In this document: in pieces, positions 1 to 8,543 of the stretch
How positions within the stretch are numbered: the stretch's first letter is position 1
Layout: each line of letters starts with the position of its first letter
Assembly: GCA_902630715.1 (NCBI GenBank)
Contig: CACOVO010000001.1
Location: forward strand, 124,001 to 188,000
DNA from: an uncultured SAR86 cluster bacterium
GTDB taxonomy: Bacteria > Pseudomonadota > Gammaproteobacteria > Magnimaribacterales > Magnimaribacteraceae
Length of the DNA stretch: 64,000 bases
Direction of reading: 5' to 3'
The notes under the pieces: model-generated
What the model was told of the DNA's origin: nothing
Seen by the model: only the letters and a program-made list of their open reading frames with translations
Database searches by the model: none
Program-made: the position numbers and the translations under genes

Positions 1-71
1 ATCTTTTTTAAATTTCGGATATGTTCGCAACCCATCATTCCCGTGCCAATTATTCCGTAATTTAATTTCAT
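1..71 (-). CDS. Gfo/Idh/MocA-type oxidoreductase, N-terminal fragment
   Basis: Only the first 23 codons lie in the window; the rest continues beyond base 1. Reading leftward from an ATG at 71, the peptide begins MKLNYGIIGTGMMGCEHIRN. The GxGxxG turn (GTGMMG) followed by EHIRNL is the usual NAD(P)-binding start of the Gfo/Idh/MocA dehydrogenase family, which oxidises or reduces sugars, inositols and related compounds. It is divergent from the flavoprotein gene at 119, so the two may share a control region of about 47 bases. Substrate cannot be judged from this fragment. The family call rests on the nucleotide-binding turn alone. Confidence 0.6.
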   Translation of the reverse strand, partial: MKLNYGIIGTGMMGCEHIRNLKK

Positions 72-118
72 TAAGATAAAATTTTTCTAAACTTTTTACT
101 CTTTGGTATCTATACTGA

Positions 119-1270
119 GTGTGCCTCAACCTTAACAGTAAATATTATAGATCTCCTAAAAAAATTTTGAGCAAATTAGAAAAATTTGAAGTTGATTGTT
201 TGGTCGTAGGAGGCGGTGTTTCCGGTATAGCTATTGCAAGAGAGCTAAGTTCAAGGTTTAAGAGTATATTTTTAATTGAAAGAAATAATCAAATTGCTCA
301 GGAAACATCCAGTCGTAATTCTGAAGTTATTCATGCTGGAATGTATTACGAGCAAGGGTCATTAAAATCAAAACTATGCTTGATGGGGAAAGAACTTCTT
401 TATGATTACTTGGAAGAAAGAAACATAGACTTTAATCGTTGTGGAAAATACATATTATCCTCGACTGATCGCGAGACTGAAACTTTAAATAAAATTTACC
501 AAAATGGAGTTAATTGTGGTCTAGAAGATTTAATTTATGATAATACTGCAAGTTCAAAATATCCTTTCTTGGAATTTAAAGAGGCGATCTTCTCTCCTTC
601 AACTGGAATCTTCGATAGTCACTCCTTCATACATTCTATGAGTAGAGATTTTCAGGGTGCAGGTGGAAATATAATCCTTGGAAATGAGATATTAAATATT
701 GATGAATCAAGTGAAGGCTTTGAGGTACTAGTTGAGGATAAAAATACAAAAAATCAATTTCTAGTTACAACCAGGATTCTCATAAACTCTGCAGGTTTAA
801 ATGCTGTATATATTGCTAATCTGATCTGTGAAGGCAATATGCACAAAGAAGAGTTTGTTAAAGGGGAGTATTACACTTATAAAGGAAAAGAGAAATTAGA
901 AAATCTTATTTATCCAACCCCAACTCAAAATAGTCTAGGTCTTCATGCAACAATAGATTTGGGTAAAGGGATTCGATTTGGGCCGTCTGCGTATGTTGTT
1001 GATGAGATTGACTATAACTTCTCCTCGGATAAAAAATCCCTTTTCCTAAAGGCCGTACAATCTTATTGGCCTAGTATAAAGGAGCACGACCTATCTCCTG
1101 GCTATACAGGAATTAGACCAAAACTTAAGGGCGAAAGTGATTTTGTTGTGGATTCGGGAGTAGTGAGCGATAACCAGTATGTAAATGTTTTGGGTTATGC
1201 CTCCCCCGGTTTGACCTCTTCTTTGGCCCTTGCCATTGAAGTCTCAGAAAGAATAGAAGACGCAAAATAA
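119..1270 (+). CDS. FAD-dependent oxidoreductase, L-2-hydroxyglutarate oxidase (LhgO)-like
   Basis: This 383-residue DAO-fold flavoprotein has the dinucleotide-binding motif GGGVSGIAIARE at residues 31-42, followed by an acidic strand end (FLIER, about 51-55). The next block, SSRNSEVIHAGMYY (64-77), is characteristic of the LhgO/YgaF family, which oxidises L-2-hydroxyglutarate to 2-oxoglutarate and passes electrons to the quinone pool. The C-terminal part carries SPGYTGIRPKL and LGYASPGLTSSLA, the usual FAD-closing segment. The start used is a GTG at 119, giving about 25 residues before the Rossmann strand; the true start could be a little later. It stands alone, convergent with the phosphoesterase at 1314. 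The substrate is inferred from family resemblance. Confidence 0.75.
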   Translation: MCLNLNSKYYRSPKKILSKLEKFEVDCLVVGGGVSGIAIARELSSRFKSIFLIERNNQIAQETSSRNSEVIHAGMYYEQGSLKSKLCLMGKELLYDYLEERNIDFNRCGKYILSSTDRETETLNKIYQNGVNCGLEDLIYDNTASSKYPFLEFKEAIFSPSTGIFDSHSFIHSMSRDFQGAGGNIILGNEILNIDESSEGFEVLVEDKNTKNQFLVTTRILINSAGLNAVYIANLICEGNMHKEEFVKGEYYTYKGKEKLENLIYPTPTQNSLGLHATIDLGKGIRFGPSAYVVDEIDYNFSSDKKSLFLKAVQSYWPSIKEHDLSPGYTGIRPKLKGESDFVVDSGVVSDNQYVNVLGYASPGLTSSLALAIEVSERIEDAK

Positions 1271-1313
1271 TTTGATGACTAAGTAAAGTCCCTTTTGAGC
1301 CTTTTCAACTAAA

Positions 1314-2192
1314 TTAATCTACTCTTAATCCTGACCCAGTCTTTATTCTAGACCAAAGCAATTCTTTTGTTTCAGCAGATATGAACTTATATTCAGCTGA
1401 GTCTCCTTTGACGGTCATCTTGAGGAATCCAGGCACCTCTACATTGAATTTGTTTGATTCAGTTTTCTTAGGCGATCCTCCTGGAAGAGCCCCAGTGGCA
1501 CTTATAAGCTGTCTAGTCTTTTTATGATCACCCTCATCAGCTAATACATGATTATGACCAGTAATATAAATATCAAATATACCAAATACATAATTCTCAA
1601 GGAAAATTGCCAGTTGTGGATTAGCCCTGTCCCTATCTCCTGAACTAAAGAGCGGATGATGGGCAACTGCAATGGAAAACTTACATTTATTTTTAAGCCT
1701 CTTCAGCTCATCTTTTATCCATCTGATCTGTTTTCCTCGTTTATGCAGATAATACAACTTATCAAAAATAGTGGTGTCCAGAGCAAAGAAACATAATTCC
1801 CCGAATCTTTTAGTATAGAAATTACTGGGATGAAAAATAGAAGTATAATTTTTTGCAACATCAAGATACACAGATGGGTCGCCTTTATAGTCATGATTGC
1901 CCATTATTAAATAAAGAGGAATTTTTTTATCTAAAAAAGGTTTAAAGGGCTTAAGAAAGCTTTCTTGCAGTTCCGGATCCTCTATAGATTCTACTCCAAG
2001 CTGAGTAATATCTCCTAAATGCCAAACCACAGAGCAATCTGACTGAGCTAATGCATTGACTACCAATGTCTGAGTTGGGTTTACTTCTCCGGCATCTCCT
2101 ACAAAGCAGAAAATATCTTCGCTGGAAGCATAATTGTTGAGGCTAAAAGATCCGAGCCAAGCTATCAAGAGAATCTTTAGGGTATACTTCAT
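1314..2192 (-). CDS. Secreted calcineurin-like metallophosphoesterase
   Basis: The 292-residue product opens with a Sec-type signal peptide (positive start, hydrophobic core LLIAWLGSF, likely cut near residue 23), so it probably acts in the periplasm. The two-metal phosphoesterase motifs are in order: GDAG (32-35), GD (60-61), GNHD (98-101), HHP (178-180) and GHNH (212-215). This set resembles the purple acid phosphatase/calcineurin-like class that removes phosphate from monoesters. Its start codon overlaps the stop of tsaE, so it is probably translated as the last gene of the nnrDE-tsaE transcript. In pseudomonads this position usually holds an amidase (amiC), so its place here is unusual. 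Substrate unknown. Confidence 0.8.
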   Translation of the reverse strand: MKYTLKILLIAWLGSFSLNNYASSEDIFCFVGDAGEVNPTQTLVVNALAQSDCSVVWHLGDITQLGVESIEDPELQESFLKPFKPFLDKKIPLYLIMGNHDYKGDPSVYLDVAKNYTSIFHPSNFYTKRFGELCFFALDTTIFDKLYYLHKRGKQIRWIKDELKRLKNKCKFSIAVAHHPLFSSGDRDRANPQLAIFLENYVFGIFDIYITGHNHVLADEGDHKKTRQLISATGALPGGSPKKTESNKFNVEVPGFLKMTVKGDSAEYKFISAETKELLWSRIKTGSGLRVD

Positions 2193-2632
2193 GAGATAAC
2201 AATTTTTCTGTCATTGCTTACACTTGGCGACGTATAAGCGATAGATACGTGGAAATCTGGTTTTGGAATCAGATTTTCAGCTATTTTCGGCCACTCAAAT
2301 ATGCATACGGCCTTTCTTTCTTGAAGGTATTCATCGAGCCCTATCTCCTCAAGTTCTATTTCTTCATTTATTCTGTACAAATCAAAATGGAATATCTTGA
2401 ATCCATCAATCTCGTGAATTTCAACTAAGTTAAAAGTAGGACTTTTAACTAATTCTCCATACCCAAGTCCTTTGAGTATGCCTTTTGTAAAAGTTGTTTT
2501 GCCTGCTCCAAGGTCTCCTTCTAAAAAAACTACTACGGATTTTTTTGTAATCAATTTAGAAATAGACTCAGAAAGTTCAACTCCTGCAGATATGGTATCT
2601 GATTCATCGGAACAGATTAAAGAATTAGTCAT
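2189..2632 (-). CDS. tsaE: tRNA threonylcarbamoyladenosine biosynthesis ATPase TsaE
   Basis: The 147-residue protein has a P-loop GDLGAGKT at 39-46, then SPTFNLVEIHE and FHFDLYRI, and the TsaE hallmark EEIGLDEYL followed by IFEWP. TsaE is the ATPase that works with TsaB and TsaD in making the t6A modification at position 37 of ANN-decoding tRNAs in the cytoplasm. Its length is normal for the family. It overlaps the end of nnrD/nnrE by 8 bases and the start of the phosphoesterase by 4, which fits a translationally coupled operon. The nnrDE-tsaE order is conserved in many gammaproteobacteria. Confidence 0.95.
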   Translation of the reverse strand: MTNSLICSDESDTISAGVELSESISKLITKKSVVVFLEGDLGAGKTTFTKGILKGLGYGELVKSPTFNLVEIHEIDGFKIFHFDLYRINEEIELEEIGLDEYLQERKAVCIFEWPKIAENLIPKPDFHVSIAYTSPSVSNDRKIVIS

Positions 2633-4139
2633 ATTTGACCAGTTCTCTCATTGCATAAATTACATCTGTAGGTGTTAATCCTATTTCTCCCACTTCCATG
2701 GCAGCTAAATCAGCGGCTTTAGAATGAAGATCAACACCAATTTCAGAAGCTTCATTAAGTTTAAATCCCTGAGCTATAAGACCAGCAATTATCCCAGTTA
2801 AGGTATCTCCCATTCCACCTTTTGCCATTCCAGGATTTCCAGCAGAACAGATTCCATAGTTCATATTGCCATTTTTCTTGTAACCAATGATGCTTCCTGC
2901 CCCTTTCAGTACAACAGTCGCATTAAATTTTTCCTGTAATCTCAAAGTGGATTTGAATCTATCAACTTCAATATCAGCCACATCTGTTTTTAGGAGTCTT
3001 GCCGCCTCTCCGGGATGAGGTGTTATGACCAAATTTTTAGGAAGCTTTGATGAAAGTTTGAGCTTGGTTAACAAATTCAATGCATCGGCATCCATTATCA
3101 CAGGAACATCCCTCTCTTCAGCTTCCCAGTAAACCCTTTGTAAAAGCTGTTCTGACCATGCGCTTTGTCCTAGACCTGGACCTATGGCAATAACATTACA
3201 ATTTTTTAGCAATTCCTCTGAATCCTGTCCGGAATTCACACCATTTACCATTACTTCCGGACAGGAAGTCAAACTAGCAGTGACATGTTCAGGCCTTGTG
3301 ATCAGACTTGTTAAACCTGAACCTACATTCATAGCTGCTTTTGATGCCAAAATACCAGCTCCACCATATCCATGATCTCCTCCGACCACGCAAACATGCC
3401 CAAAATTTCCTTTATGTGCATTATCTTGTCTAGAAAATAATGTAGGTAAGTATTTTTCAAAAGAAATCTCAAAACAATCAGATTTAACTTTATTGAAAAT
3501 TCCTTTTGATACATCTAGATCTGAGCAAAATATATCTCCAGAGTTTCTCCTTCCTGTGGAAGTATACAAGCCTCTTTTTCTAGCAATGAAAGTCGCAGTC
3601 ACATCCGCTTCAACTGACAAACCTTTGCTAGATCCAGAGTTTGAACAGATTCCTGACGGAATATCTAGGGACAAAACAGGATATTTAATACTCAGTTTAT
3701 TGATCTCAGATATTGCACTTTCAATTTTTTTCCTAGGCTCGCCTTTAAGCCCGATACCGATCAAAGAATCTACTATCACGGTATTTTTAGAGAGTTGTGA
3801 GTTTTTAAATGCTCGAAAACTTATAAATTTAACTTTCGAGTCTTTTGCATCTTCAAAAGCCTTTCTTTGAACTCCTTGTAAGTCCTTTTCTGGATTACAC
3901 ATTACAACAGTGGACTTCAATCCAAATTCTTTTGCATATGCAGCAACTAGGAAACCATCTCCTGAGTTCTTCCCTTTGGAGCAGAACACTATAACTTCCT
4001 CCACATAATTGAATTCCCTAATTAATACATCCAAAGAAAATTCTGCTGCTTTTTGCATCAGCGAGAAACCAGAACTTCCTTTTTCTTTGATAGCTAAGTT
4101 ATCAATTTTTTTTGTCTGTTCTGCTGTGTAAAGCTTCAT
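2625..4139 (-). CDS. nnrD: Bifunctional NAD(P)HX epimerase / ADP-dependent NAD(P)HX dehydratase
   Basis: This 504-residue fusion repairs hydrated NADH and NADPH. The N-terminal half (about 1-215) is the epimerase NnrE (YjeF N-terminal domain) with CSKGKNSGDGFLVA at 53-66. The C-terminal half (about 225-504) is the dehydratase NnrD, a ribokinase-fold domain containing IAIGPGLGQS, VITPHPGEAARLL and the nucleotide-binding AGNPGMAKGGMGDTLTG near residue 445. Length is typical of the bifunctional form. It is the first gene of a leftward operon with tsaE and the phosphoesterase, and is divergent from queG. A TATAAT box lies 30 bases upstream of the ATG at 4139. Confidence 0.95.
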   Translation of the reverse strand: MKLYTAEQTKKIDNLAIKEKGSSGFSLMQKAAEFSLDVLIREFNYVEEVIVFCSKGKNSGDGFLVAAYAKEFGLKSTVVMCNPEKDLQGVQRKAFEDAKDSKVKFISFRAFKNSQLSKNTVIVDSLIGIGLKGEPRKKIESAISEINKLSIKYPVLSLDIPSGICSNSGSSKGLSVEADVTATFIARKRGLYTSTGRRNSGDIFCSDLDVSKGIFNKVKSDCFEISFEKYLPTLFSRQDNAHKGNFGHVCVVGGDHGYGGAGILASKAAMNVGSGLTSLITRPEHVTASLTSCPEVMVNGVNSGQDSEELLKNCNVIAIGPGLGQSAWSEQLLQRVYWEAEERDVPVIMDADALNLLTKLKLSSKLPKNLVITPHPGEAARLLKTDVADIEVDRFKSTLRLQEKFNATVVLKGAGSIIGYKKNGNMNYGICSAGNPGMAKGGMGDTLTGIIAGLIAQGFKLNEASEIGVDLHSKAADLAAMEVGEIGLTPTDVIYAMRELVKYD

Positions 4140-4169
4140 GTGTTTAGAATTTATTTACTCGGTAGTAGA

Positions 4170-4175
4170 ATTATA
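4170..4175 (-). promoter_or_regulatory. Candidate -10 box of the nnrD-tsaE operon
   Basis: Reading leftward, TATAAT (six of six consensus) ends 30 bases before the nnrD ATG. A weak -35-like ACTTGT sits 16 bases farther upstream. The window is AT-rich, so a chance match is possible, but the location in the short divergent nnrD/queG gap supports it. Confidence 0.4.
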
Positions 4176-4206
4176 GCCTTTGGGAATCCTCACAAGTAAG
4201 TAATAA

Positions 4207-5307
4207 GTGAATAATTTAAATCTTTATAAAAATATTATTGCAAAGGAATCTAACCTGAACTTATTGGCCGAAAACATCAAGCATTGGTCTAAAGAGTTTG
4301 GCTTCAGCTCTGTCGGTATAACTGACATCGATCTGTCTGACGATAAAAGGTATTTAGATAGATGGTTAGAAAAGGGATATCACGGCGAGATGGAGTACAT
4401 GGAAAGAAATACAACCTTGAGGGAAAAACCATCGGAGCTAGTCAAAGGAACCAAGCGGATAATCTCTGTTACGATGAACTATCTCCCCGAATCTTATAAC
4501 GGCAAGGAACTTCTCCAAAAAAAAGACCAAGCTTTTGTATCTGGCTATGCTAGAGGTAGAGACTACCATAAGCTAATGAGATCAAGATTGAAGAAACTTG
4601 CAAAGAAAATTAAAGAGTATTCTCCTCACGAAAACAGAGTTTTCGTCGATAGCGCACCAATTCTTGAAAAGGCGATTGCCAGAAAGGCTGGCCTAGGCTG
4701 GATAGGCAAAAATACTCTTCTTATTAATAAAAATTCCGGTTCTTATTTTTTTCTAGGAGAAATATACACTGACCTCGAACTGCCTATTGATGAACCTCAC
4801 ACATCTTCTCATTGCGGAACTTGTAGCTCTTGTATGGATATTTGCCCTACTAAGGCATTCGAAGGTCCATACAAGTTAGATGCTAGAAAATGCATATCTT
4901 ATTTAACTATTGAGCATAAAGGATCAATAGATGAAGATTTGAGACCTCTAATGGGAAATAGGATATTCGGTTGTGACGATTGTCAGATTTATTGTCCTTG
5001 GAATAAGTTCACTAATTTTACTGAAGAAGAAGATTTCAAACCAAGACATAATCTAGATGATGTCGATTTATGCCAACTTTTTATGTGGTCTGAAGCAGAT
5101 TTTTACATCAAAACCGAAGGCTCTCCAATAAGGAGGGCTGGCTATGAGGGTTGGTTAAGAAATCTAGCTATTGCTTTAGGGAATGCAAATTATTCAGAGA
5201 AAATAGTTTTTACACTAAAACTTAGAGAAGACTTTCCTTCTGAGATAGTTAGAGAACATGTAATATGGGCTTTAGAAGAACAAAGGAAAAAATATGAGCG
5301 ATATTGA
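4207..5307 (+). CDS. queG: Epoxyqueuosine reductase QueG
   Basis: QueG reduces epoxyqueuosine to queuosine in tRNA, using cobalamin and two [4Fe-4S] clusters. The 366-residue protein has two ferredoxin-like cysteine sets: C203, C206, C209, C213 (HCGTCSSCMDICP) and C229, C256, C259, C263 (FGCDDCQIYCPW). The VDSAPILEKAIARKAGLGWIGKN block around 147-169 is a family hallmark. The chosen start is a GTG at 4207; no ATG lies close by. Queuosine synthesis from this enzyme needs cobalamin, so the cell must obtain it somehow; no clear cobalamin biosynthesis genes are seen here apart from the CobS/CobT-like pair at 48875-51641. It overlaps the next gene by 14 bases. Confidence 0.95.
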   Translation: MNNLNLYKNIIAKESNLNLLAENIKHWSKEFGFSSVGITDIDLSDDKRYLDRWLEKGYHGEMEYMERNTTLREKPSELVKGTKRIISVTMNYLPESYNGKELLQKKDQAFVSGYARGRDYHKLMRSRLKKLAKKIKEYSPHENRVFVDSAPILEKAIARKAGLGWIGKNTLLINKNSGSYFFLGEIYTDLELPIDEPHTSSHCGTCSSCMDICPTKAFEGPYKLDARKCISYLTIEHKGSIDEDLRPLMGNRIFGCDDCQIYCPWNKFTNFTEEEDFKPRHNLDDVDLCQLFMWSEADFYIKTEGSPIRRAGYEGWLRNLAIALGNANYSEKIVFTLKLREDFPSEIVREHVIWALEEQRKKYERY

Positions 5308-6307
5308 AATCAAACTGGAACCTCAGGATGAATACAATCATGCACCAGATGAGGCAACAAATTATAACGAGAGCATGTACTTTAATGTCTTTGATCATAA
5401 TAAGAAGATGGGAGGCTGGTTTAGGCTAGGTAATAGGGTCAACGAGGGTTATGCAGAGATGACCTGCTGTATTTACCTTCCCGATGGAAGAATAGGATTT
5501 ATGTTTGGGAGACCAGAGATAAGTACTAATGAAGTTTTTGATGCTGGTGGTATGAAGTTCGAAGTATTAGATCCTTTTAAGTCACTTAGAGTTCAATATA
5601 AAGGAAAAATACTATTACTAGATAACCCCATAGATATGCTTAATCCAAGTAAGGCCTTCAAAGAAAATCCAAGGGTCGAGTGCGAGGCAGACATAGCAAT
5701 AAGCGGAATATCACCTATGTTCGGAGGCCAAGCCGTGAGAAAAGACGGAAAGCCTCTTGAAAGAGATTCCGAAAAGAGTTTTTCAAAGGCACATTATGAG
5801 CAACATACTGCTGGAAAAGGCACTATAAAAATAAGTGACGATGAATGGCATATTGATGGCCTGGGGCTTAGAGATAAGAGCTGGGGTCCGAGATATTGGC
5901 AAGCTATAGAGTGGTATCGTTGGCTTACGATTAATATTAATGACGAAATAGGTTTTATGTTTAGCATAGTTCACCAAAGTGAGGATTCAGAGAGAAGAGG
6001 GGGGATTGTCCTAAAGGATGGCAAATACGAAATAATTAATGATTGTAAGATTGATACTGTTTACGATGAAAATCACTTTCAGAAAACCTTCAATGCTTGG
6101 GCAAAAACTGATGAGGGAGAGTATGAAGTTCAAGGCAAGGTTTTATCTTTAATACCCCTTCGCAACAGAAGAAATACTCCAGAAGGAGAAAGTCTTGTTA
6201 CAAGAATTACTGAAGGAATGACTGAGTATACCTACAATGGCATCGTGGGCTATGGAATGTCAGAGTATCTCGATCAAGTAATAGATGGAAAACCTATTGG
6301 CCCATGA
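5294..6307 (+). CDS. Hypothetical protein, CrtC/AttH lipocalin-like (DUF7064/DUF7065-like)
   Basis: This 337-residue protein has no signal peptide. Features seen are an N-terminal half rich in beta strand with many Trp/Gly pairs (MGGWFRLGNRVNEGYAEM), and a second half with DDEWHIDGLGLRDKSWGPRYWQAIEWYRWLT around 180-212. The pattern GxGxRDxSWGxR is what I recall from proteins related to hydroxyneurosporene hydratase CrtC and AttH, and from the uncharacterised DUF7064/7065 families. I cannot name a reaction. It overlaps queG by 14 bases and the flavin oxidoreductase by 4, so it is most likely co-translated with the latter and may act on the same small hydrophobic compound. Confidence 0.55.
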   Translation: MSDIEIKLEPQDEYNHAPDEATNYNESMYFNVFDHNKKMGGWFRLGNRVNEGYAEMTCCIYLPDGRIGFMFGRPEISTNEVFDAGGMKFEVLDPFKSLRVQYKGKILLLDNPIDMLNPSKAFKENPRVECEADIAISGISPMFGGQAVRKDGKPLERDSEKSFSKAHYEQHTAGKGTIKISDDEWHIDGLGLRDKSWGPRYWQAIEWYRWLTININDEIGFMFSIVHQSEDSERRGGIVLKDGKYEIINDCKIDTVYDENHFQKTFNAWAKTDEGEYEVQGKVLSLIPLRNRRNTPEGESLVTRITEGMTEYTYNGIVGYGMSEYLDQVIDGKPIGP

Positions 6308-7290
6308 AGATAAGTGTTGTTGATCAATCTCCAATATTCTCCAATTCCAATGCAGACAATGCTATTGAAGATACCAGAGAGTTAGCCAAGTATTGCGACA
6401 CTCTAGGATTAAATCGTTTTTGGCTAGCTGAACATCATGGCTCTAACTCTTTTGCAGGATGTTCTCCTGAAATATTAATTCCTAGCCTAGCCGCCCAAAC
6501 TGAAAAGATTAGAGTTGGTTCTGGAGGTGTAATGCTTATGCATTATAGTCCCTATAAAGTTGCCGAAAATTTCAGATTACTAGAATCCCTTTTTCCTAAC
6601 AGGATTGATTTAGGTTTAGGCAGAGCACCTGGAAGTGATGCATTTCAAGCCGGAGCATTAGCTTATGGTTCAAAAACTACTGGTCCTGAATTTTTTCCTA
6701 CTAAAATGAACGACCTACAATCCTTTTTACAAGGCACAATGTCTACAACTAAATCTTTTGAATCTGTGAACGTTACTCCCGGGCTTGGAGATATGCCGGA
6801 GGTTTGGTTACTTGTCTCCTCGAGACAAGGAGCTGAGTACGCTGCCCATTTTGGTTTACCCATGTCTTTGGCCTATTTTATTGATCCTTCTTGTATAGAT
6901 TTAGCGGATGTCTACCGTGACAATTTTCAACCATCTGCATTTGGTGATAAACCAAGGATAAGCGTAGGTGTTTTCTCTATTTGTGCTGATACAGATAAAG
7001 AGGCAGAAGAGCTTTCTCTAAGTGCGGCTGCGTGGAGACAGAATTCTCAGAAAGGTATATTCGGAGCTTTCCCTACTCTCGATGAGGCTAAAAAATCTGT
7101 CAATGGAAATTTACTAGAAACTAACGACAATAGAACCTTCGTAGGATCTCCTCAAACGGTCAGGCAGAAGCTAGAACCAGTCTTAGAAAAAGTTGATCCT
7201 GAGGAACTGAAAATAATTACAATTTGTGAACCTTTCTCTGCAAGAGTAAGGTCTTATGACCTAATAAAACAATCTTTCGCTCTGAATTAG
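6304..7290 (+). CDS. LLM-class flavin-dependent oxidoreductase (luciferase-like)
   Basis: The 328-residue protein has the bacterial-luciferase-like barrel fold: opening strand VVDQSPIF, FWLAEHHGSNSFAGCSPEI near 40-58, RIRVGSGGVMLMHYSPYKVAE near 72-95, and PNRIDLGLGRAPG near 98-112. This matches the MsnO8/YhbW-like subgroup of FMN- or F420-dependent monooxygenases and reductases. The substrate is unknown. The ATG overlaps the stop of the CrtC/AttH-like gene (ATGA) and it is followed 14 bases later by an MFS carrier, suggesting a small functional unit for modification and transport of one compound. Confidence 0.85.
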   Translation: MKISVVDQSPIFSNSNADNAIEDTRELAKYCDTLGLNRFWLAEHHGSNSFAGCSPEILIPSLAAQTEKIRVGSGGVMLMHYSPYKVAENFRLLESLFPNRIDLGLGRAPGSDAFQAGALAYGSKTTGPEFFPTKMNDLQSFLQGTMSTTKSFESVNVTPGLGDMPEVWLLVSSRQGAEYAAHFGLPMSLAYFIDPSCIDLADVYRDNFQPSAFGDKPRISVGVFSICADTDKEAEELSLSAAAWRQNSQKGIFGAFPTLDEAKKSVNGNLLETNDNRTFVGSPQTVRQKLEPVLEKVDPEELKIITICEPFSARVRSYDLIKQSFALN

Positions 7291-7304
7291 TCAAAACTGA
7301 ATAA

Positions 7305-8543
7305 ATGGAATTAATCAAATCTCGACTTCTTAGTGAAGGGAGTCCATGGCACATTGGGAGTTTGAGTGCTGTTTATCTTTCTCAAGGACTGTCAGGTGGA
7401 ACACTTTTTGCCTTAACAACCTATCTTGTTTCAATAGGCGCATCAGTGGGAGATATATCTTTGTTGTTGTCTATAACAATGATTCCTTGGACTCTTAAGG
7501 TCTTTCTAGGCCCAATAATTGATTCTTTTACCTTGAATAGATTTGGTAGAAGGCGATTTTGGATACTGATAAGCCAAGTAGCTATGATGTTAGCTGTTTT
7601 ACCTTTGGTTTTTATTGAAGTTGTAGAAGTAAATTTCATTCTAATCAGCCTTTTAACTATTCATAACTCTTTTGTGGCAATTTCAGATATATCAGTAGAT
7701 GCTCTTGCAGCTGATAGCCTTAGAGAAGACCAAATGGCTAATGCCAATGGCTTTATGTGGGGAAGCAAGACTTTGGGTCGAGGCTTTGGAATGGCCATAG
7801 CTACGTCAATATTTTATGGTTATGGCGTAAATGCTGGTTTTATGTCACTGATTTTCTTAATGTCTCTAGCATTTCTTTTTCCTTTATTTTCAAAAGAACT
7901 ATCACATAAAGCTGGCATGGAAGCAGAATCATACAAAAACAGACTTACTTTGAAGGAATTATTATCTGGGGTTAGTCAAAGCATGTTTAATTTGAGTGCC
8001 CTAGCAGCAATGACGTTTATGCTTTTTTCTAATATTGGATATGGAATTTTCGATGTTATTTATAATGAATTTTACATAGAAGAATTAGGGTGGTCTGGAG
8101 AGGACATCGGTTATTTAAGACCATTCGGTATGTGGCTTGGGGGCTTGATAGGCCTATCTGCAGGTATTCTCACAATGTACTTTAAACGCAGAAATTTATT
8201 ACTGCTCTTCATCGTAGGCCAAGCACTTGTTTTTCTTTCGGCAAGTACATTCACTTCCGATACTTCAGATTTTGTAGCTTCTATGGCTATTATCGGAGTA
8301 GATGCAGTAGATGCAGGCTGGTCTGTTCTGATATTTTCCATTCTCATGGCTTTATGTACTTCAAATACTAGCGCTACAAACTTTGGTATCTTTATGGGCT
8401 TTGGAAATATATCTATGCTTATAGGAAATAATATAGCACCTATGGTTTTAGGCTCAGGAAACTATAGTTTTGCGTTCATTTTTGCTGCTGCAAGTTTAAT
8501 TCCCTGTATTTTATGTGCGCATTATTTAACCAAAGAGAGTTAA
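7305..8543 (+). CDS. MFS transporter, AmpG/acetyl-CoA-transporter (PAT)-like
   Basis: This 412-residue inner-membrane protein has about 12 hydrophobic helices. The loop between helices 2 and 3 reads PWTLKVFLGPIIDSF then RFGRRRFWILISQ, which resembles the AmpG muropeptide permease and the PAT family. The conserved ISDISVDALAADSL after helix 4 also fits that family. AmpG proteins carry anhydromuropeptides inward, but the genetic setting (luciferase-like oxidoreductase and CrtC/AttH-like protein) gives no direct support for a cell-wall role, so the substrate is open. It is the last gene of the rightward group and converges on the MMPL exporter with a 4-base overlap. Confidence 0.75.
   Translation: MELIKSRLLSEGSPWHIGSLSAVYLSQGLSGGTLFALTTYLVSIGASVGDISLLLSITMIPWTLKVFLGPIIDSFTLNRFGRRRFWILISQVAMMLAVLPLVFIEVVEVNFILISLLTIHNSFVAISDISVDALAADSLREDQMANANGFMWGSKTLGRGFGMAIATSIFYGYGVNAGFMSLIFLMSLAFLFPLFSKELSHKAGMEAESYKNRLTLKELLSGVSQSMFNLSALAAMTFMLFSNIGYGIFDVIYNEFYIEELGWSGEDIGYLRPFGMWLGGLIGLSAGILTMYFKRRNLLLLFIVGQALVFLSASTFTSDTSDFVASMAIIGVDAVDAGWSVLIFSILMALCTSNTSATNFGIFMGFGNISMLIGNNIAPMVLGSGNYSFAFIFAAASLIPCILCAHYLTKES

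Noticed and set aside
2472-2678. Short open frames opposite tsaE, nnrD, queG, acs, gltB and other large genes
   Set aside because: They lie antisense to genes with complete family motifs, have no ribosome sites and show no motif of their own; they are shadows of codon use.
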